A stretch of DNA of 64,000 nucleotides from Microcoleus vaginatus HSN003 (GTDB lineage Bacteria; Cyanobacteriota; Cyanobacteriia; Cyanobacteriales; Microcoleaceae): contig NZ_CP031705.1 in NCBI RefSeq assembly GCF_022701255.1, forward strand, positions 1,501,501-1,565,500, in the 5' to 3' direction. A program made the position numbers and the translations under genes. The notes under the pieces are model-generated. The model was not told where the DNA came from and searched no databases. It saw nothing but the letters and a program-made list of their open reading frames with translations. Below are positions 35,853 to 45,032 of the stretch, piece after piece; the stretch's first letter is position 1, and each line of letters starts with the position of its first letter.

Positions 35853-38800
35853 ATGCCCCTTTATCACTTCAACCGCCTAACCGCCAATTTTTTTAGCAAA
35901 CTGCCACTGCGAACGGTTCTGATTGTTCCGTTTGTTTTGCAAACGGTAAGTGTAGTTGGGCTAGTGGGCTATCTTTCTTTCAAAAGTGGTCAGAAATCAG
36001 TCGAAAATGTAGCGCATCAGTTAATCGAACAAGTAGGAGAGCGAATTAGCGATCGCCTCACCGATAATAATGGGCTATCGGCAATTAATACCTTTCTGGC
36101 TAGGCTGCAATTCTCTGCATCGGGACAAACTTTTATTATGGATCGATCGGGCAATCTGATTGCCACATCCACACTAGAAAAACCCTTCGTAACGCCAGCA
36201 GCAAAAAAGCAACCGACACCATTGCTAGCCACCAGCAGCAAGGATGCCCGAACGCGAGATATTGCTCGACAACTCGCCAACCGATTTGGCAACTTCCGCA
36301 CGTTGCAAACAACCGAGAAATTGACCCTGGCGAGCAAGCGCGAGCGGCAGTTTGTCCGCGTCACTCCCTTTCGAGATTTCCGTGGCTTGGATTGGTTGAT
36401 TGTGGTGGTGGTGCCAGAGTCGGATTTCATGGCTCCGATTCAAGCAAATACGCGCAATACATTGTGGTTATTGACAGGTACACTGCCGCTGGCGATCGCG
36501 ATCGGATTGTTGACTTCCCGTTGGGTGACAAAGCCAATTATGCGCTTGAATACCGCCACCAAAAATGTGGCAAAAGGAGAATGGGATCAACCTTTAGAAA
36601 TTAAACGCTTGGATGAAGTCGGAGAACTCGCCAATTCCTTCAATCTTATGGCAGCGCAACTGCAAAAGGCGTTTGCAGACCAAAAATCTTTAAATGAAGC
36701 TTTAGCGCACAGCGAGAGCCAACTCCAGCAATTTATCGAAGCCATACCCGCCGGAGTATCTATCCACGATGCCTCGGGTAAAGTCGTGTACTTCAACGAA
36801 ACTGCCAAGCATTGGCTGGGTGTAGAAACTATCCCCGATGCGACTTTAGAAGAAGCAGTAGAAGTTTATCAAATGTACCGCCAAAACCAGCCGTATCCAA
36901 TTGAAGAACTGCCTGCATTCCGAGCACTGCGCGGCGAAACGGTATTCCTTGAAGATATAGAACTTTATCGAGATGGGAAATTTATTCCTTTTGAGGTGCG
37001 CGCCACACCCATTTTCGACGAAGACGGAAACATTATTTATGCCATCAATGCTTTTTCTAACATCGCACAGCGCAAACACTATGAAAAAATATTAACTGAC
37101 TACAATCGCACTTTAGAAGCCGAAGTGGCCGAACGTACCTGCGCCTTAGCTCGTGCTAGCGAACTATTACAATATGAAATGGCCGATCGCAAATTGCTCG
37201 AACAAAAACTTTACACTTCTGCCGAGCAAGTTGTAAAAATATTTGAGTCGATAACCGATGTGGTCTTGATTTTTAACCAGAGGGAAACAAGCATCCAAAT
37301 TATACCTACGAAGGGTATTTCTCAATACAACTATCAGACTAATCAGATGGATTCCATCATCCAACAATTATTTCACGAGGAAAGTGAGGAGATTTATTTC
37401 GCTCAAGTTCGACAGGCATTGGAAACCCAACAAACTATTAGTTTTGATTACAGTCTGCGGATTAATAACAAAGAAGTTTGGTTTGCTGCTAAAATTTCGC
37501 CACTGTCCGATAGCTCCGCTGTTTGGGTAGCCCGCGACATTAGCGATCGCCAGTTTGCCGAAGCCCGACTGCTCGAAGCCCAAAAAATTGCCCGTATTGG
37601 CAGTTGGGAACACGATATCGCCACAGCAACAACCACTTGGAGTCAAGAACTATATCGCATTTACGAGCTCGATCCTACTCAAAAACCGCTGCCAACTGAA
37701 CAATTAATCGAGCGCTTTCATCCAGAAGATCGATCGCGCTATGTCAAAATGGTTAGCGATCAAGCTATGTCGGGACAAAGCTTTGAAATTGATCTGCGGC
37801 TAATCCGAAGAGATGGCTCGCTCAGTTACATTGAAGTGAGAGGAAAACCGGTTTATGATAAAAAAGGCGAGTTGATCCGTTTGTTCGGCACTGTCTTGGA
37901 TATTAGCGAGCGCAAACAAGCCGAGTCAGCTTTGCGAGAAAGGGCCGAGGGAGAACAAGCGATCGCCCGATCGATCGATCGCATCCGTCAATCCTTAGAT
38001 ATTGACACAATCTTCAAAACCACAACCTCTGAACTGCGACAAACCCTAAAATGCGATCGTGTCGGTATCTATCGCTTTAATCCTGATTGGAGCGGGGAAT
38101 TTGTTGCCGAATCAATGGCTCCCGGCTGGATATCTCTGATGCAACAACCCGACGATGGTAATGTGCCAAACACTCTCGTCGAACACTCTCGCTGTACCGT
38201 GAAAACTATGCAAGCCGGCGGTACATCAGTGCTGGATACCTATCTACAAAAAAATCAAGGCGGTATGTACGCTAGAGGCGTTCCTTACCGCATAATTGAA
38301 GACATATACAGCGCTGGCTTGAGCCCTTGTTACATAGAACTGTTAAAACAATTTCAAGCGAGAGCCTACGTTATTTTCCCCATATTTTGTGGCAGTCAAC
38401 TTTGGGGTTTGCTCGCCAGCTATCAAAATTCTGAACCCCGCACTTGGCGCGAAGCAGAAATTAATATTGGGCTGCAAATTAGCACCCAATTGGGAGTCGC
38501 CTTACAACAAGCTCAATTGCTCGAAGCCACTCAACAGCAAGCAGTACAGCTTCAACAAGCCGCCTGGGCAGCAGAAGCCGCCAACCTCGCCAAAAGCACT
38601 TTCCTGGCAAATATGAGCCACGAACTCCGCACCCCGCTAAACGCAATTCTAGGCTTCTCCCAATTGATGCAGCGCTCTACCAACCTCACTCGCGACCAAC
38701 AGGAAAATATCCGCATTATTAACCGTAGTGGAGAACACTTGCTCGCTCTAATCAATCAAATATTAGATGTAGCCAAAATAGAGGCGGGACGCATTACAAT

Positions 38801-39986
38801 CAACCCAACAGAATTTCAATTAAGCAGCCTGTTGAACGATGTGGAAGAGATGTTTCAACTCCAGGCAATGGAGCAACAATTGCAGTTAATATTTGACTGC
38901 TCTAGCGAAGTTCCCGAATACGTGCAAACCGATCAACTTAAGTTGCGCCAAGTCTTAATCAATCTCCTCTCTAACGCCATTAAGTTTACGAAACAAGGAG
39001 AAATTAGGGTAAGAGTAAGTGCGGTTAGGGAGGGGGAATCTCAGCAATTACCAATCAGTAATTACCAATTACATTTTGAAATAGAAGACACTGGCTCCGG
39101 CATAGCTGCTGATGAGTTAGATAGACTTTTTCAACCTTTTTTGCAAACCACAACAGGAAAAAAATCTCAGCAAGGAACAGGCTTGGGACTGGCTATCAGC
39201 CAACAGTTTGTCAAGCTGATGGGCGGCCTGATTACTGTACGCAGTGAAGTAGGACGCGGCACTACCTTCGCGTTTGATATCCCCGTCAGCGCCGTTGATG
39301 CCCCGGCGACTCAACCCGTACAGCCACTGCGTCGGGTGATAGCGCTGGAAGGCAACCAGCCACGCTATCGTATTTTGATTGTGGACGATCAATCCGACAA
39401 CCGCCAACTGCTGATCAAACTCCTCGCGGCCTTTAACTGTGAACTCCAAGAAGCCACCAACGGCCTAGAAGCTATTGAAATGTGGTCGAGTTTTGAGCCA
39501 CACTTAATTTTTATGGATATGTGGATGCCCGTGATGGATGGACAGGAAGCGACCAAACGCATTAAAGCCACCGTTAAAGGTCAAGCTACGGCAATTATTG
39601 CCGTGAGTGCGGCTAACGCCGATGAAGCGCGAACCGTTACGGTATCCGATGATTGCGATGACTTTATCCACAAACCCTTTCGAGATTCAGAAATTTTTGC
39701 CACCCTGCACAAGCATCTGGGAGTGCGTTACATTTACGGTGAACCGGAGAGTGTTCCCGAGTCAACTCAAATTGAGGCTCCGACTCCCGAGACTCTTGCA
39801 GTTTTACCCGCAGATTGGCTGGCAGCTTTAGAGAAAGCCACAATTGAGTGCGATTTAGAGTTAATTCTGATCCACATTGAGCAAATTCGCGATCGCAATG
39901 ACGCTTTAGCTAGCGCTCTAGCCGCCTTGGCTAACGAGTTTCAGTTCAATCAAATACTAGCTCTCATCCATCCCGAACCAAAATAA
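35853..39986 (+). CDS. Hybrid histidine kinase with Cache-HAMP-PAS-GAF sensor
   Basis: The 1377-residue protein has membrane segments at about 20-42 and 205-225 enclosing a Cache-type extracytoplasmic sensor (QTFIMDRSGNLIATST), then HAMP (about 225-280), three PAS domains (about 285-410, 440-565, 570-690), a GAF domain (about 700-880) ending SPCYIELLKQFQARAYVIFP, a HisKA with H923 (SHELRTPLNAILGF), an HATPase (about 1030-1145) and a receiver with D1222 (MDMWMPVMDG). The last 60 residues (DWLAALEKATIECDLELILI) resemble the HPt-like tails of cyanobacterial kinases but lack a histidine. In the HATPase, QQLPISNYQLH derives from an AATTACCAAT repeat. The GAF cysteine is followed by tyrosine, so bilin binding is not expected. 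Confidence 0.95.
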   Translation: MPLYHFNRLTANFFSKLPLRTVLIVPFVLQTVSVVGLVGYLSFKSGQKSVENVAHQLIEQVGERISDRLTDNNGLSAINTFLARLQFSASGQTFIMDRSGNLIATSTLEKPFVTPAAKKQPTPLLATSSKDARTRDIARQLANRFGNFRTLQTTEKLTLASKRERQFVRVTPFRDFRGLDWLIVVVVPESDFMAPIQANTRNTLWLLTGTLPLAIAIGLLTSRWVTKPIMRLNTATKNVAKGEWDQPLEIKRLDEVGELANSFNLMAAQLQKAFADQKSLNEALAHSESQLQQFIEAIPAGVSIHDASGKVVYFNETAKHWLGVETIPDATLEEAVEVYQMYRQNQPYPIEELPAFRALRGETVFLEDIELYRDGKFIPFEVRATPIFDEDGNIIYAINAFSNIAQRKHYEKILTDYNRTLEAEVAERTCALARASELLQYEMADRKLLEQKLYTSAEQVVKIFESITDVVLIFNQRETSIQIIPTKGISQYNYQTNQMDSIIQQLFHEESEEIYFAQVRQALETQQTISFDYSLRINNKEVWFAAKISPLSDSSAVWVARDISDRQFAEARLLEAQKIARIGSWEHDIATATTTWSQELYRIYELDPTQKPLPTEQLIERFHPEDRSRYVKMVSDQAMSGQSFEIDLRLIRRDGSLSYIEVRGKPVYDKKGELIRLFGTVLDISERKQAESALRERAEGEQAIARSIDRIRQSLDIDTIFKTTTSELRQTLKCDRVGIYRFNPDWSGEFVAESMAPGWISLMQQPDDGNVPNTLVEHSRCTVKTMQAGGTSVLDTYLQKNQGGMYARGVPYRIIEDIYSAGLSPCYIELLKQFQARAYVIFPIFCGSQLWGLLASYQNSEPRTWREAEINIGLQISTQLGVALQQAQLLEATQQQAVQLQQAAWAAEAANLAKSTFLANMSHELRTPLNAILGFSQLMQRSTNLTRDQQENIRIINRSGEHLLALINQILDVAKIEAGRITINPTEFQLSSLLNDVEEMFQLQAMEQQLQLIFDCSSEVPEYVQTDQLKLRQVLINLLSNAIKFTKQGEIRVRVSAVREGESQQLPISNYQLHFEIEDTGSGIAADELDRLFQPFLQTTTGKKSQQGTGLGLAISQQFVKLMGGLITVRSEVGRGTTFAFDIPVSAVDAPATQPVQPLRRVIALEGNQPRYRILIVDDQSDNRQLLIKLLAAFNCELQEATNGLEAIEMWSSFEPHLIFMDMWMPVMDGQEATKRIKATVKGQATAIIAVSAANADEARTVTVSDDCDDFIHKPFRDSEIFATLHKHLGVRYIYGEPESVPESTQIEAPTPETLAVLPADWLAALEKATIECDLELILIHIEQIRDRNDALASALAALANEFQFNQILALIHPEPK

Positions 39987-39998
39987 GAAGGATATGAG

Positions 39999-40067
39999 AT
40001 AGGTTTGTAGTGAGTACGATCGTCCTCAGAAAATCCCATCGGGCGATCGTACTCACTACAAACCTAT
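39999..40067. repeat. 24-bp perfect inverted repeat between two kinase genes
   Basis: ATAGGTTTGTAGTGAGTACG ATCG and its exact reverse complement enclose 21 bases. It sits 13 bases after one kinase stop and 25 bases before the next start, in the place of a terminator or processing site. Its TAGTGAGTACG form resembles dispersed cyanobacterial hairpin repeats. Confidence 0.85.
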
Positions 40068-40091
40068 AAAGGTTATTTTACAGCACTACAT

Positions 40092-41414
40092 ATGAATTAC
40101 GAACCCACTCCCGTCATAAAAGGGAATATTTTAATTGTTGATGATATTCCGGCTAATTTGCAACTTTTAGCTCAAATACTCTCACACCAAGGGTACAAAA
40201 CCCGCACCGCACCCGACGGCAAACTAGCGCTGCGATCGATCGAGTTAACTCCTCCGGACTTGATTTTGCTCGACATCATGATGCCCGATATGGACGGCTA
40301 CAAAGTCTGCCAAGCATTGAAAGCTTCTCCCACAACCAAGGACATTCCAGTTATTTTTATCAGTGCTTTAAATGAAGTGTTTGATAAAATCAAAGCCTTT
40401 GAAGTTGGTGGTATAGACTATATCACAAAACCGTTTCACGAACAAGAAGTTTTGGCCCGCGTTTCCAATCAACTTGTGCAGCGCCATTTGTTCCAACAAA
40501 CACAATCCTATGCCAAGGAATTAGAACAAACAGTAACTGAACTCAAAAAGACTCAAGCGCAGTTAATACAGAAGGAAAAAATGGCTTCTTTAGGTCAGCT
40601 AGCGGCAGGAATTGCTCACGAAATCAACAATCCCGTCAGCTTTATCTACGGCAATATTTCTCTAGCGGCGGAGTATGCGCGAGATTTGCTTCGCCTCGTT
40701 GAATTGTACCGACATTACTACCCCCACCCCGTTGCAGAAATTATCGGCGAATTGGACGAGATACAACCCGAATTCATCGCAGAGGATTATCCAAAACTGC
40801 TGAATTCGATGACGGAGGGTGCTTCTCGGATTAGCGAAATTGTGATGTCTTTGCGGAACTTCTCCCGCCTTGGCGAACAAAAGTACAAGCGAGTAGATAT
40901 TCATGAAGGCATTGACAATACTTTAGTTATTTTGCAACACCGACTCAAGGGCTCACACAATGCCGGTGAGATTGAGGTCATTAAAAACTACAGCCTACTG
41001 CCAAGAGTCGCTTGTTACGCGAGTGAGTTAAATCAAGTGTTCATGAACCTGCTAACTAATGCTATTGATGCCCTGGAAAATCAATCGTCTCCCCGAAAAA
41101 TTACCATCACCACTTCAGTAAGTTTTGAGTCAGAAGCTGCGCTGCACCATCCCGATTCAATATTAGCCACTCAAAACAATCAATCCGTTGTGATTTTAAT
41201 TGCCGATAACGGTTGTGGGATGAGTGAGGAAGTGCGCCACCAGATATTTGACCCATTTTTTACTACGAAGCCTGTAGGCCGGGGTACTGGATTAGGGTTG
41301 GCCATAAGTCACGATATTGTAGTGGAAAAACATCGAGGTAAAATCAGTTGTATTTCTGCTCCAGGCCGAGGAACAGAGTTAACTTTGCAGATTCCGATAT
41401 CTATTAAATGTTAA
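40092..41414 (+). CDS. Receiver-histidine kinase
   Basis: The 440-residue protein is receiver first: D61 in LILLDIMMPDMDG, with IVDDIPANLQLLAQIL at the start and YITKPFHEQEV at the end of the domain. A coiled coil (QTQSYAKELEQTVTELKKTQ) links to a HisKA-like H176 in HEINNPVSFIYGN, a cyanobacterial type (LAAGIAHEINNP), and an HATPase (NAIDALENQSS, GTGLGLAISHDIV). The layout lets a hybrid kinase phosphorylate the receiver to control this kinase in a phosphorelay; the 35.9 kb hybrid kinase immediately upstream is the likely partner, although a hairpin separates the two. Confidence 0.94.
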   Translation: MNYEPTPVIKGNILIVDDIPANLQLLAQILSHQGYKTRTAPDGKLALRSIELTPPDLILLDIMMPDMDGYKVCQALKASPTTKDIPVIFISALNEVFDKIKAFEVGGIDYITKPFHEQEVLARVSNQLVQRHLFQQTQSYAKELEQTVTELKKTQAQLIQKEKMASLGQLAAGIAHEINNPVSFIYGNISLAAEYARDLLRLVELYRHYYPHPVAEIIGELDEIQPEFIAEDYPKLLNSMTEGASRISEIVMSLRNFSRLGEQKYKRVDIHEGIDNTLVILQHRLKGSHNAGEIEVIKNYSLLPRVACYASELNQVFMNLLTNAIDALENQSSPRKITITTSVSFESEAALHHPDSILATQNNQSVVILIADNGCGMSEEVRHQIFDPFFTTKPVGRGTGLGLAISHDIVVEKHRGKISCISAPGRGTELTLQIPISIKC

Positions 41415-41441
41415 AGAGATATCTCCAGAAAAGCAAGTTTT

Positions 41442-41584
41442 GAACAGGCATCTTGCCTGTTCCACAAAGAGTGAGTTTTCTTGTGGGGAGTAGGGGTTGG
41501 GCACGCGAGTCCGTTTTGAACAGGCAAGATGCCTGTTCCACAAAGAGTGAGTTTTCTTGTGGGGCGGGCTTCTCGCCCGCCCTA
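41442..41584. repeat. Tandem pair of GAACAGGC... hairpin repeats
   Basis: GAACAGGCATCTTGCCTGTT at 41442 and GAACAGGCAAGATGCCTGTT at 41518, each followed by CCACAAAGAGTGAGTTTTCT; the second ends in GGGCGGGCTTCTCGCCCGCC, a further hairpin. The family is the same as at 25451-25515; flanks GAAAATGGTACAACAT and GAGAATGGTGCAACAT also match, so the repeat unit is longer than the hairpin. Confidence 0.8.
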
Positions 41585-41746
41585 AAAAAAATTATTGAAA
41601 ATGGTACAACATGATTAACAGACGGAGATGATATCTCAGATAGATTGTACCCGAGCATTTGTAGGGAAACGGCAATGCCGTTTCCGGCGCGGAGATTATG
41701 GAAACGGCAAGGGCTATTGGTGTTCACTTAAGGTAAAACCGATATT

Positions 41747-41882
41747 CCGTCAGTCCGTCAGGGGTTGAAACCCCTGCCTCAAAGCGAAAGTCCTCTAAAA
41801 GAGGACTGAATAATTTATTAGTCCTCTTTTAGAGGACTTTCGCTATAAGCCCCGTGGAATTCATTCCCTGGCGGAGTGCCGG
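41747..41882. repeat. Palindromic repeat, uninterrupted relative of 11249-11520
   Basis: CAGGGGTTGAAACCCCTGCC, AAGTCCTCTAAAAGAGGACT and TAGTCCTCTTTTAGAGGACT form nested hairpins. It shows the arrangement without the nested MITE seen at 11.3 kb. The remaining part of the 41415-41893 gap has no gene. Confidence 0.8.
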
Positions 41883-41893
41883 GTGAGCGGTAT

Positions 41894-42433
41894 TTACTTT
41901 AAATCCAGCAATCCGCTCGTTTTCAGCTTGGGATTAAACCGGATTTCTTCAGTTACGCCGCGAGCTTTCAACAGCGCGAAAATTTCATTTTCCACGCGCC
42001 GCGCTACATTTTTCAACAATTTATCTTTAGCAATTTCATCGGCGAAGATACCTTCATAATTTGCTACTTCTTCGGTAGTCATCACTGTTTTGGTATCGAT
42101 GGGATCATTCCACTTGGCAGCATCGGCACCGTTACCCTGGGGTTGGGAACCGTTTTCGGCAATCCAACTTTCTCTAATGCTTTCTAGAATAGTGCGGCTG
42201 GGCTTGTCAATAGTTTGGACTTTCAGCCAGTAGCAATACTGGGTTTGGCGTACCAAATGCTGTTTAAGGCTGAGGTAAATGTCGCGAGAATAGCCGACAA
42301 ATTGCAGGACTTTCTCGTTGTCAAAAATCGCGTAAACGCCGATTTTTCCCTGGACAAAATCGGGCAGTTTCCCCTCGGAGTCTATGTAAGGAATGAATTC
42401 TAAGCTGGCGAGAGAGTGAATGTCTTCTGTCAT
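41894..42433 (-). CDS. GIY-YIG nuclease-family protein
   Basis: The 179-residue protein has GKIGVYAIFDNEKVLQFVGY (29-48), the GIY and YIG strands in variant form (GVY/FVG), followed by the catalytic arginine in SRD (49-51) and a helix with SIRESWIAENGSQPQGN. GIY-YIG domains are single-strand or double-strand DNA nucleases used in repair or mobility; the C-terminal half (about 105-179) contains TTEEVANYEGIFADEIAKDK and is unassigned. From memory this matches short cyanobacterial GIY-YIG proteins. The gene lies between a repeat cluster and a hypothetical gene on the same strand. Confidence 0.75.
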   Translation of the reverse strand: MTEDIHSLASLEFIPYIDSEGKLPDFVQGKIGVYAIFDNEKVLQFVGYSRDIYLSLKQHLVRQTQYCYWLKVQTIDKPSRTILESIRESWIAENGSQPQGNGADAAKWNDPIDTKTVMTTEEVANYEGIFADEIAKDKLLKNVARRVENEIFALLKARGVTEEIRFNPKLKTSGLLDLK

Positions 42434-42435
42434 CC

Positions 42436-42473
42436 GATTTTAGATTCTAGATTTTAGATTTTAGATTTTAGAT
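42436..42473. repeat. TTTTAGA heptamer repeat
   Basis: GATTTTAGATTCTAGATTTT and continuing TTAGATT units immediately upstream of the GIY-YIG start; a second tract is at 46099-46123. Confidence 0.8.
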
Positions 42474-42499
42474 TAAACCACAGATTAACCAGCCTTTAC

Positions 42500-42826
42500 C
42501 TAACTCTTAAAAACTCGATAAATTGCACAGAGGCGGCTGGGTTTAAATATTTTGGCTTGGAACATGAAATTAGGGGGGACGTTGACGATCGCAAAATCGC
42601 TCGATTGATGATACTTTTCAAATTCCGCAGGCATTCCCTTCGGCGTCTCGCTGCTGTAAGGGACTGGCTGAAAAAGTAACTCGGCAAACTCAATGCGCGA
42701 GCACTGCAATTGTAGCGCTATTTGTTTGACAAAGCTTTCACCTGTTAATAAACCGAACAGTGCAGTTTTAGCCTCTGGTTCGAGGACAAAACTGCTATCG
42801 TAGCTTTCAATAATCTTAAGACCCAT
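42500..42826 (-). CDS. Hypothetical protein
   Basis: I do not recognise this 108-residue protein. It starts at ATG 42826 with a strong Shine-Dalgarno AGGAG ten bases upstream, which supports translation. The first 50 residues are MGLKIIESYDSSFVLEPEAK, then a glycine/threonine turn and hydrophobic FVKQIALQLQ; there is no membrane segment. The stretch VPYSSETPKGMPAE (about 55-68) may be encoded by an inserted repeat, as CCCTTCGGCGTCTCGCTGCT is found in cyanobacterial repeats. It is transcribed toward the GIY-YIG gene 66 bases away, perhaps with it. Confidence 0.5.
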   Translation of the reverse strand: MGLKIIESYDSSFVLEPEAKTALFGLLTGESFVKQIALQLQCSRIEFAELLFQPVPYSSETPKGMPAEFEKYHQSSDFAIVNVPPNFMFQAKIFKPSRLCAIYRVFKS

Positions 42827-43057
42827 TTTCTGTATACTCCTGACAGATGGCGGTTAACGGTTATTGGTTAACTGTTGTGAGCGATCGACTTAATCCTGAA
42901 TTTTACCTGAGATTGACCCTTTTGAAGGCAGAAGGTATTCCGCACGAGGTCAATGAAAATACCACAATCCGGAAATTTTGACAAATAGCCCTGATTTATT
43001 TGCCGATCGCTTTTATCATGTCCGTATCGCCATCTATCCGACTACGACTAAAAGGCT

Positions 43058-43855
43058 ATGCAGAAGATTGAAAAAGCATCATTCCCAGCTTTGAGAAGTG
43101 CGCCGAACCAGCCGGACTGGCTAGAATTGGTAGAATACGCCTCTGTTGCTGGTTCAGCTATTGGCACGATTGCTGCAGGATTGTCGGGCCAAATTGTCTA
43201 CGCTGCAGCCCCCTTAACCGCAGCACTCTCGATAAATCTCGCCAATCGCCAGCGTTTCGAGCAACAAATGCAACAAAAGGCAAATTCTGCGATTACGGAC
43301 GTACAGGCCGCAGTAGAACGTCGATCGCAGCAAGTTCAAATACTACCTGGAGAGCCTGCGGAACTCTACACCGCTGTCTCCGACTTGCAGCAGAAACTCC
43401 AGGGCTTGGAATCCGGCGTCATCGCCGAGGTACAAGCTGCCGTAGCCACTCTCGAACGCCAAGCCCAGGCGCTACCGGCAGATTCTCAGGAGTTCAACAC
43501 GCAACTGTCGGATTTGCAGCAAAAACTCCGCATTTTGGAAAATAGCGCCCTGAGAGAGCATGATTGGGAAAATGTCAACGTCCGATTTTTATTGATGGGC
43601 GAACAGTTAACTGAAGTTAAAACTATTACGGCTCAGTTACAGGAGCGATCGAACGAAGTAGACTTGGATCAAATCCAAGGTTCTCTAAAGCAATTACAGG
43701 ATTTGCTCGATCGACCCACAATAGACACAGGGATGTTGCAAAGCGAGATTCAGCATTTGCAGCAGCAAGTTTCCGAGTTGCAGAGGCAAAATCAAGAAAT
43801 TGTCAAGCCTTATTTGCAGCGTCTGACTCGCGCAGTGAAGAAACTTAGTCAGTAG
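43058..43855 (+). CDS. Membrane-anchored coiled-coil protein, unknown function
   Basis: The 265-residue protein has a short N-terminal part (PNQPDWLELVEYASVAGSAI), a hydrophobic segment AGSAIGTIAAGLSGQIVYAAAPLTAALSI split here as two spans (about 31-60), and then a coiled coil over most of the remaining length, with two related segments (SDLQQKLQGLE at about 110 and SDLQQKLRILE at about 148). A tandem duplication of about 38 residues, EVQAAV...LPA..., is visible. It resembles a class of cyanobacterial coiled-coil proteins that anchor by a glycine/alanine-rich membrane helix. The function is unknown. Confidence 0.6.
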   Translation: MQKIEKASFPALRSAPNQPDWLELVEYASVAGSAIGTIAAGLSGQIVYAAAPLTAALSINLANRQRFEQQMQQKANSAITDVQAAVERRSQQVQILPGEPAELYTAVSDLQQKLQGLESGVIAEVQAAVATLERQAQALPADSQEFNTQLSDLQQKLRILENSALREHDWENVNVRFLLMGEQLTEVKTITAQLQERSNEVDLDQIQGSLKQLQDLLDRPTIDTGMLQSEIQHLQQQVSELQRQNQEIVKPYLQRLTRAVKKLSQ

Positions 43856-43867
43856 TCATTAGTCAGT

Positions 43868-44098
43868 AGTCAACTGTCAACTGTCAACTGTCAACTGTCA
43901 ACCGTCAACTGTCAACTGTCAACTGTCAACTGTCAATTGTTAACTGTCATTGTAGCCATAACCTTGTTCCCAGGCTCTGCCTGGGAATACATACCCGGAG
44001 GCTCTGCCTCAATTACCAATTACCAATTCTAAATTACCCCTTACCAATTACCCATTACTATTCTCAATTACCCCTTACCAATTAACAATTACCCGTTA
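43868..44098. repeat. Heptamer tracts CAACTGT and TTACCAA
   Basis: Eleven GTCAACT units (43868-43938) are followed by a CCCAGGCTCTGCCTGGGAAT hairpin and by TTACCAATTACCAATT-type units up to the end of the next gene's coding region. Confidence 0.85.
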
Positions 44099-44952
44099 CT
44101 AAATTTTTGCCAAGCTTGCCAGAAAACATAAATCGATAAGATTGCCAAGAGCGATCGAAAAGCTAAACTAACAATACGATCGGGCAATCTCGGCAAAAAC
44201 CGCGTGCTCACCTGCGCGCCCAACAAACCGCCGCCCCCCAGAATTAACCCCACAACCCACAAAACATTGCCGCGCGCCGCGTGTCCCGCCGTCGCCGAAA
44301 TTGCCGTGATGACGATGACGCCCAAGCTGGTTTGAATTGCGGTTTTAATGCTTTCTCCTAACAGCAAAATTTGCAGGGGAACCATAATCACGCCGCCGCC
44401 TACGCCGAACAAACCGGCTAATAAACCCGCAGCACTGCCTGTCGCAATTTTAGCAAAAGTTGGATTGAATAAAATATTAGAATTATTTGGCAATTGGTGA
44501 TTGGTAATTGGTAATTGAGCCTTGTCTCCTTGTCCGGCTTCTCCTCCTAGTTCCTCTTGTTCTGCTGCCGCTTTCTTCTTAGCTGTCAGGTGCTTGCGAA
44601 CTTCAATCAAATAAATATTGAGCCACAGCAACAACCCAAAAGTAAGTAACAGCAAGTAAGGCGGAAATATCCCCGCCAAATAAGCACCGATTTGTGCTGT
44701 GATGACGGCGGGAAATCCGATGCCTGCGACTTGACTCAAGCTGAGGTAGCCCATGCGCCAATTCTGGATGCTGCCAGAAATAGCTGTAATGACGATCGAC
44801 AAACCGCTAGTAGCAACCGCCTGTACCGGAACGTAATTGAGAGCCACCAACAAAGGCACGAGAACCGTACCGCCGCCGATACCCAAAAATCCAGCTAGAA
44901 TTCCGGCAAAAATTCCCGCCGCACCCAACATCAATAATTCACTGATACTCAT
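44089..44952 (-). CDS. TauE/SafE-family permease
   Basis: The 287-residue protein has two homologous halves, each starting with a glycine-rich repeat: GFLGIGGGTVLVPLL (21-35) and GLFGVGGGVIMVPLQ, and about eight membrane segments. TauE/SafE proteins move sulfite-type or small organic anions across the cytoplasmic membrane. A cytoplasmic loop (about 120-155) contains charged ELGGEAGQGDKAQ followed by LPITNHQLPNN; the latter is encoded by TTGGTAATTGG units of the same class as the intergenic repeats, so a repeat may have entered the loop. The 3' end overlaps a TTACCAA tract. Confidence 0.88.
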   Translation of the reverse strand: MSISELLMLGAAGIFAGILAGFLGIGGGTVLVPLLVALNYVPVQAVATSGLSIVITAISGSIQNWRMGYLSLSQVAGIGFPAVITAQIGAYLAGIFPPYLLLLTFGLLLWLNIYLIEVRKHLTAKKKAAAEQEELGGEAGQGDKAQLPITNHQLPNNSNILFNPTFAKIATGSAAGLLAGLFGVGGGVIMVPLQILLLGESIKTAIQTSLGVIVITAISATAGHAARGNVLWVVGLILGGGGLLGAQVSTRFLPRLPDRIVSLAFRSLLAILSIYVFWQAWQKFSNG

Positions 44953-44965
44953 TAGTCATTAGTCC

Positions 44966-45028
44966 ACAGTTAACAGTCAACAGTCAACAGTCAACAGTCA
45001 ACAGTTAACAGTCAACAATCAACAATCA
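44966..45028. repeat. GTCAACA heptamer tract
   Basis: About eight units (CAGTCAA, CAGTTAA, CAATCAA) between the divergent... leftward permease start and the pentapeptide gene's stop; no terminal inverted repeats accompany this tract. Confidence 0.85.
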
Positions 45029-45032
45029 AATT

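Noticed and set aside
35853..39986. GAF domain of the 35.9 kb kinase as a cyanobacteriochrome (LSPCYIELL)
   Set aside because: The cysteine is followed by tyrosine instead of histidine, and the DXCF motif is missing.
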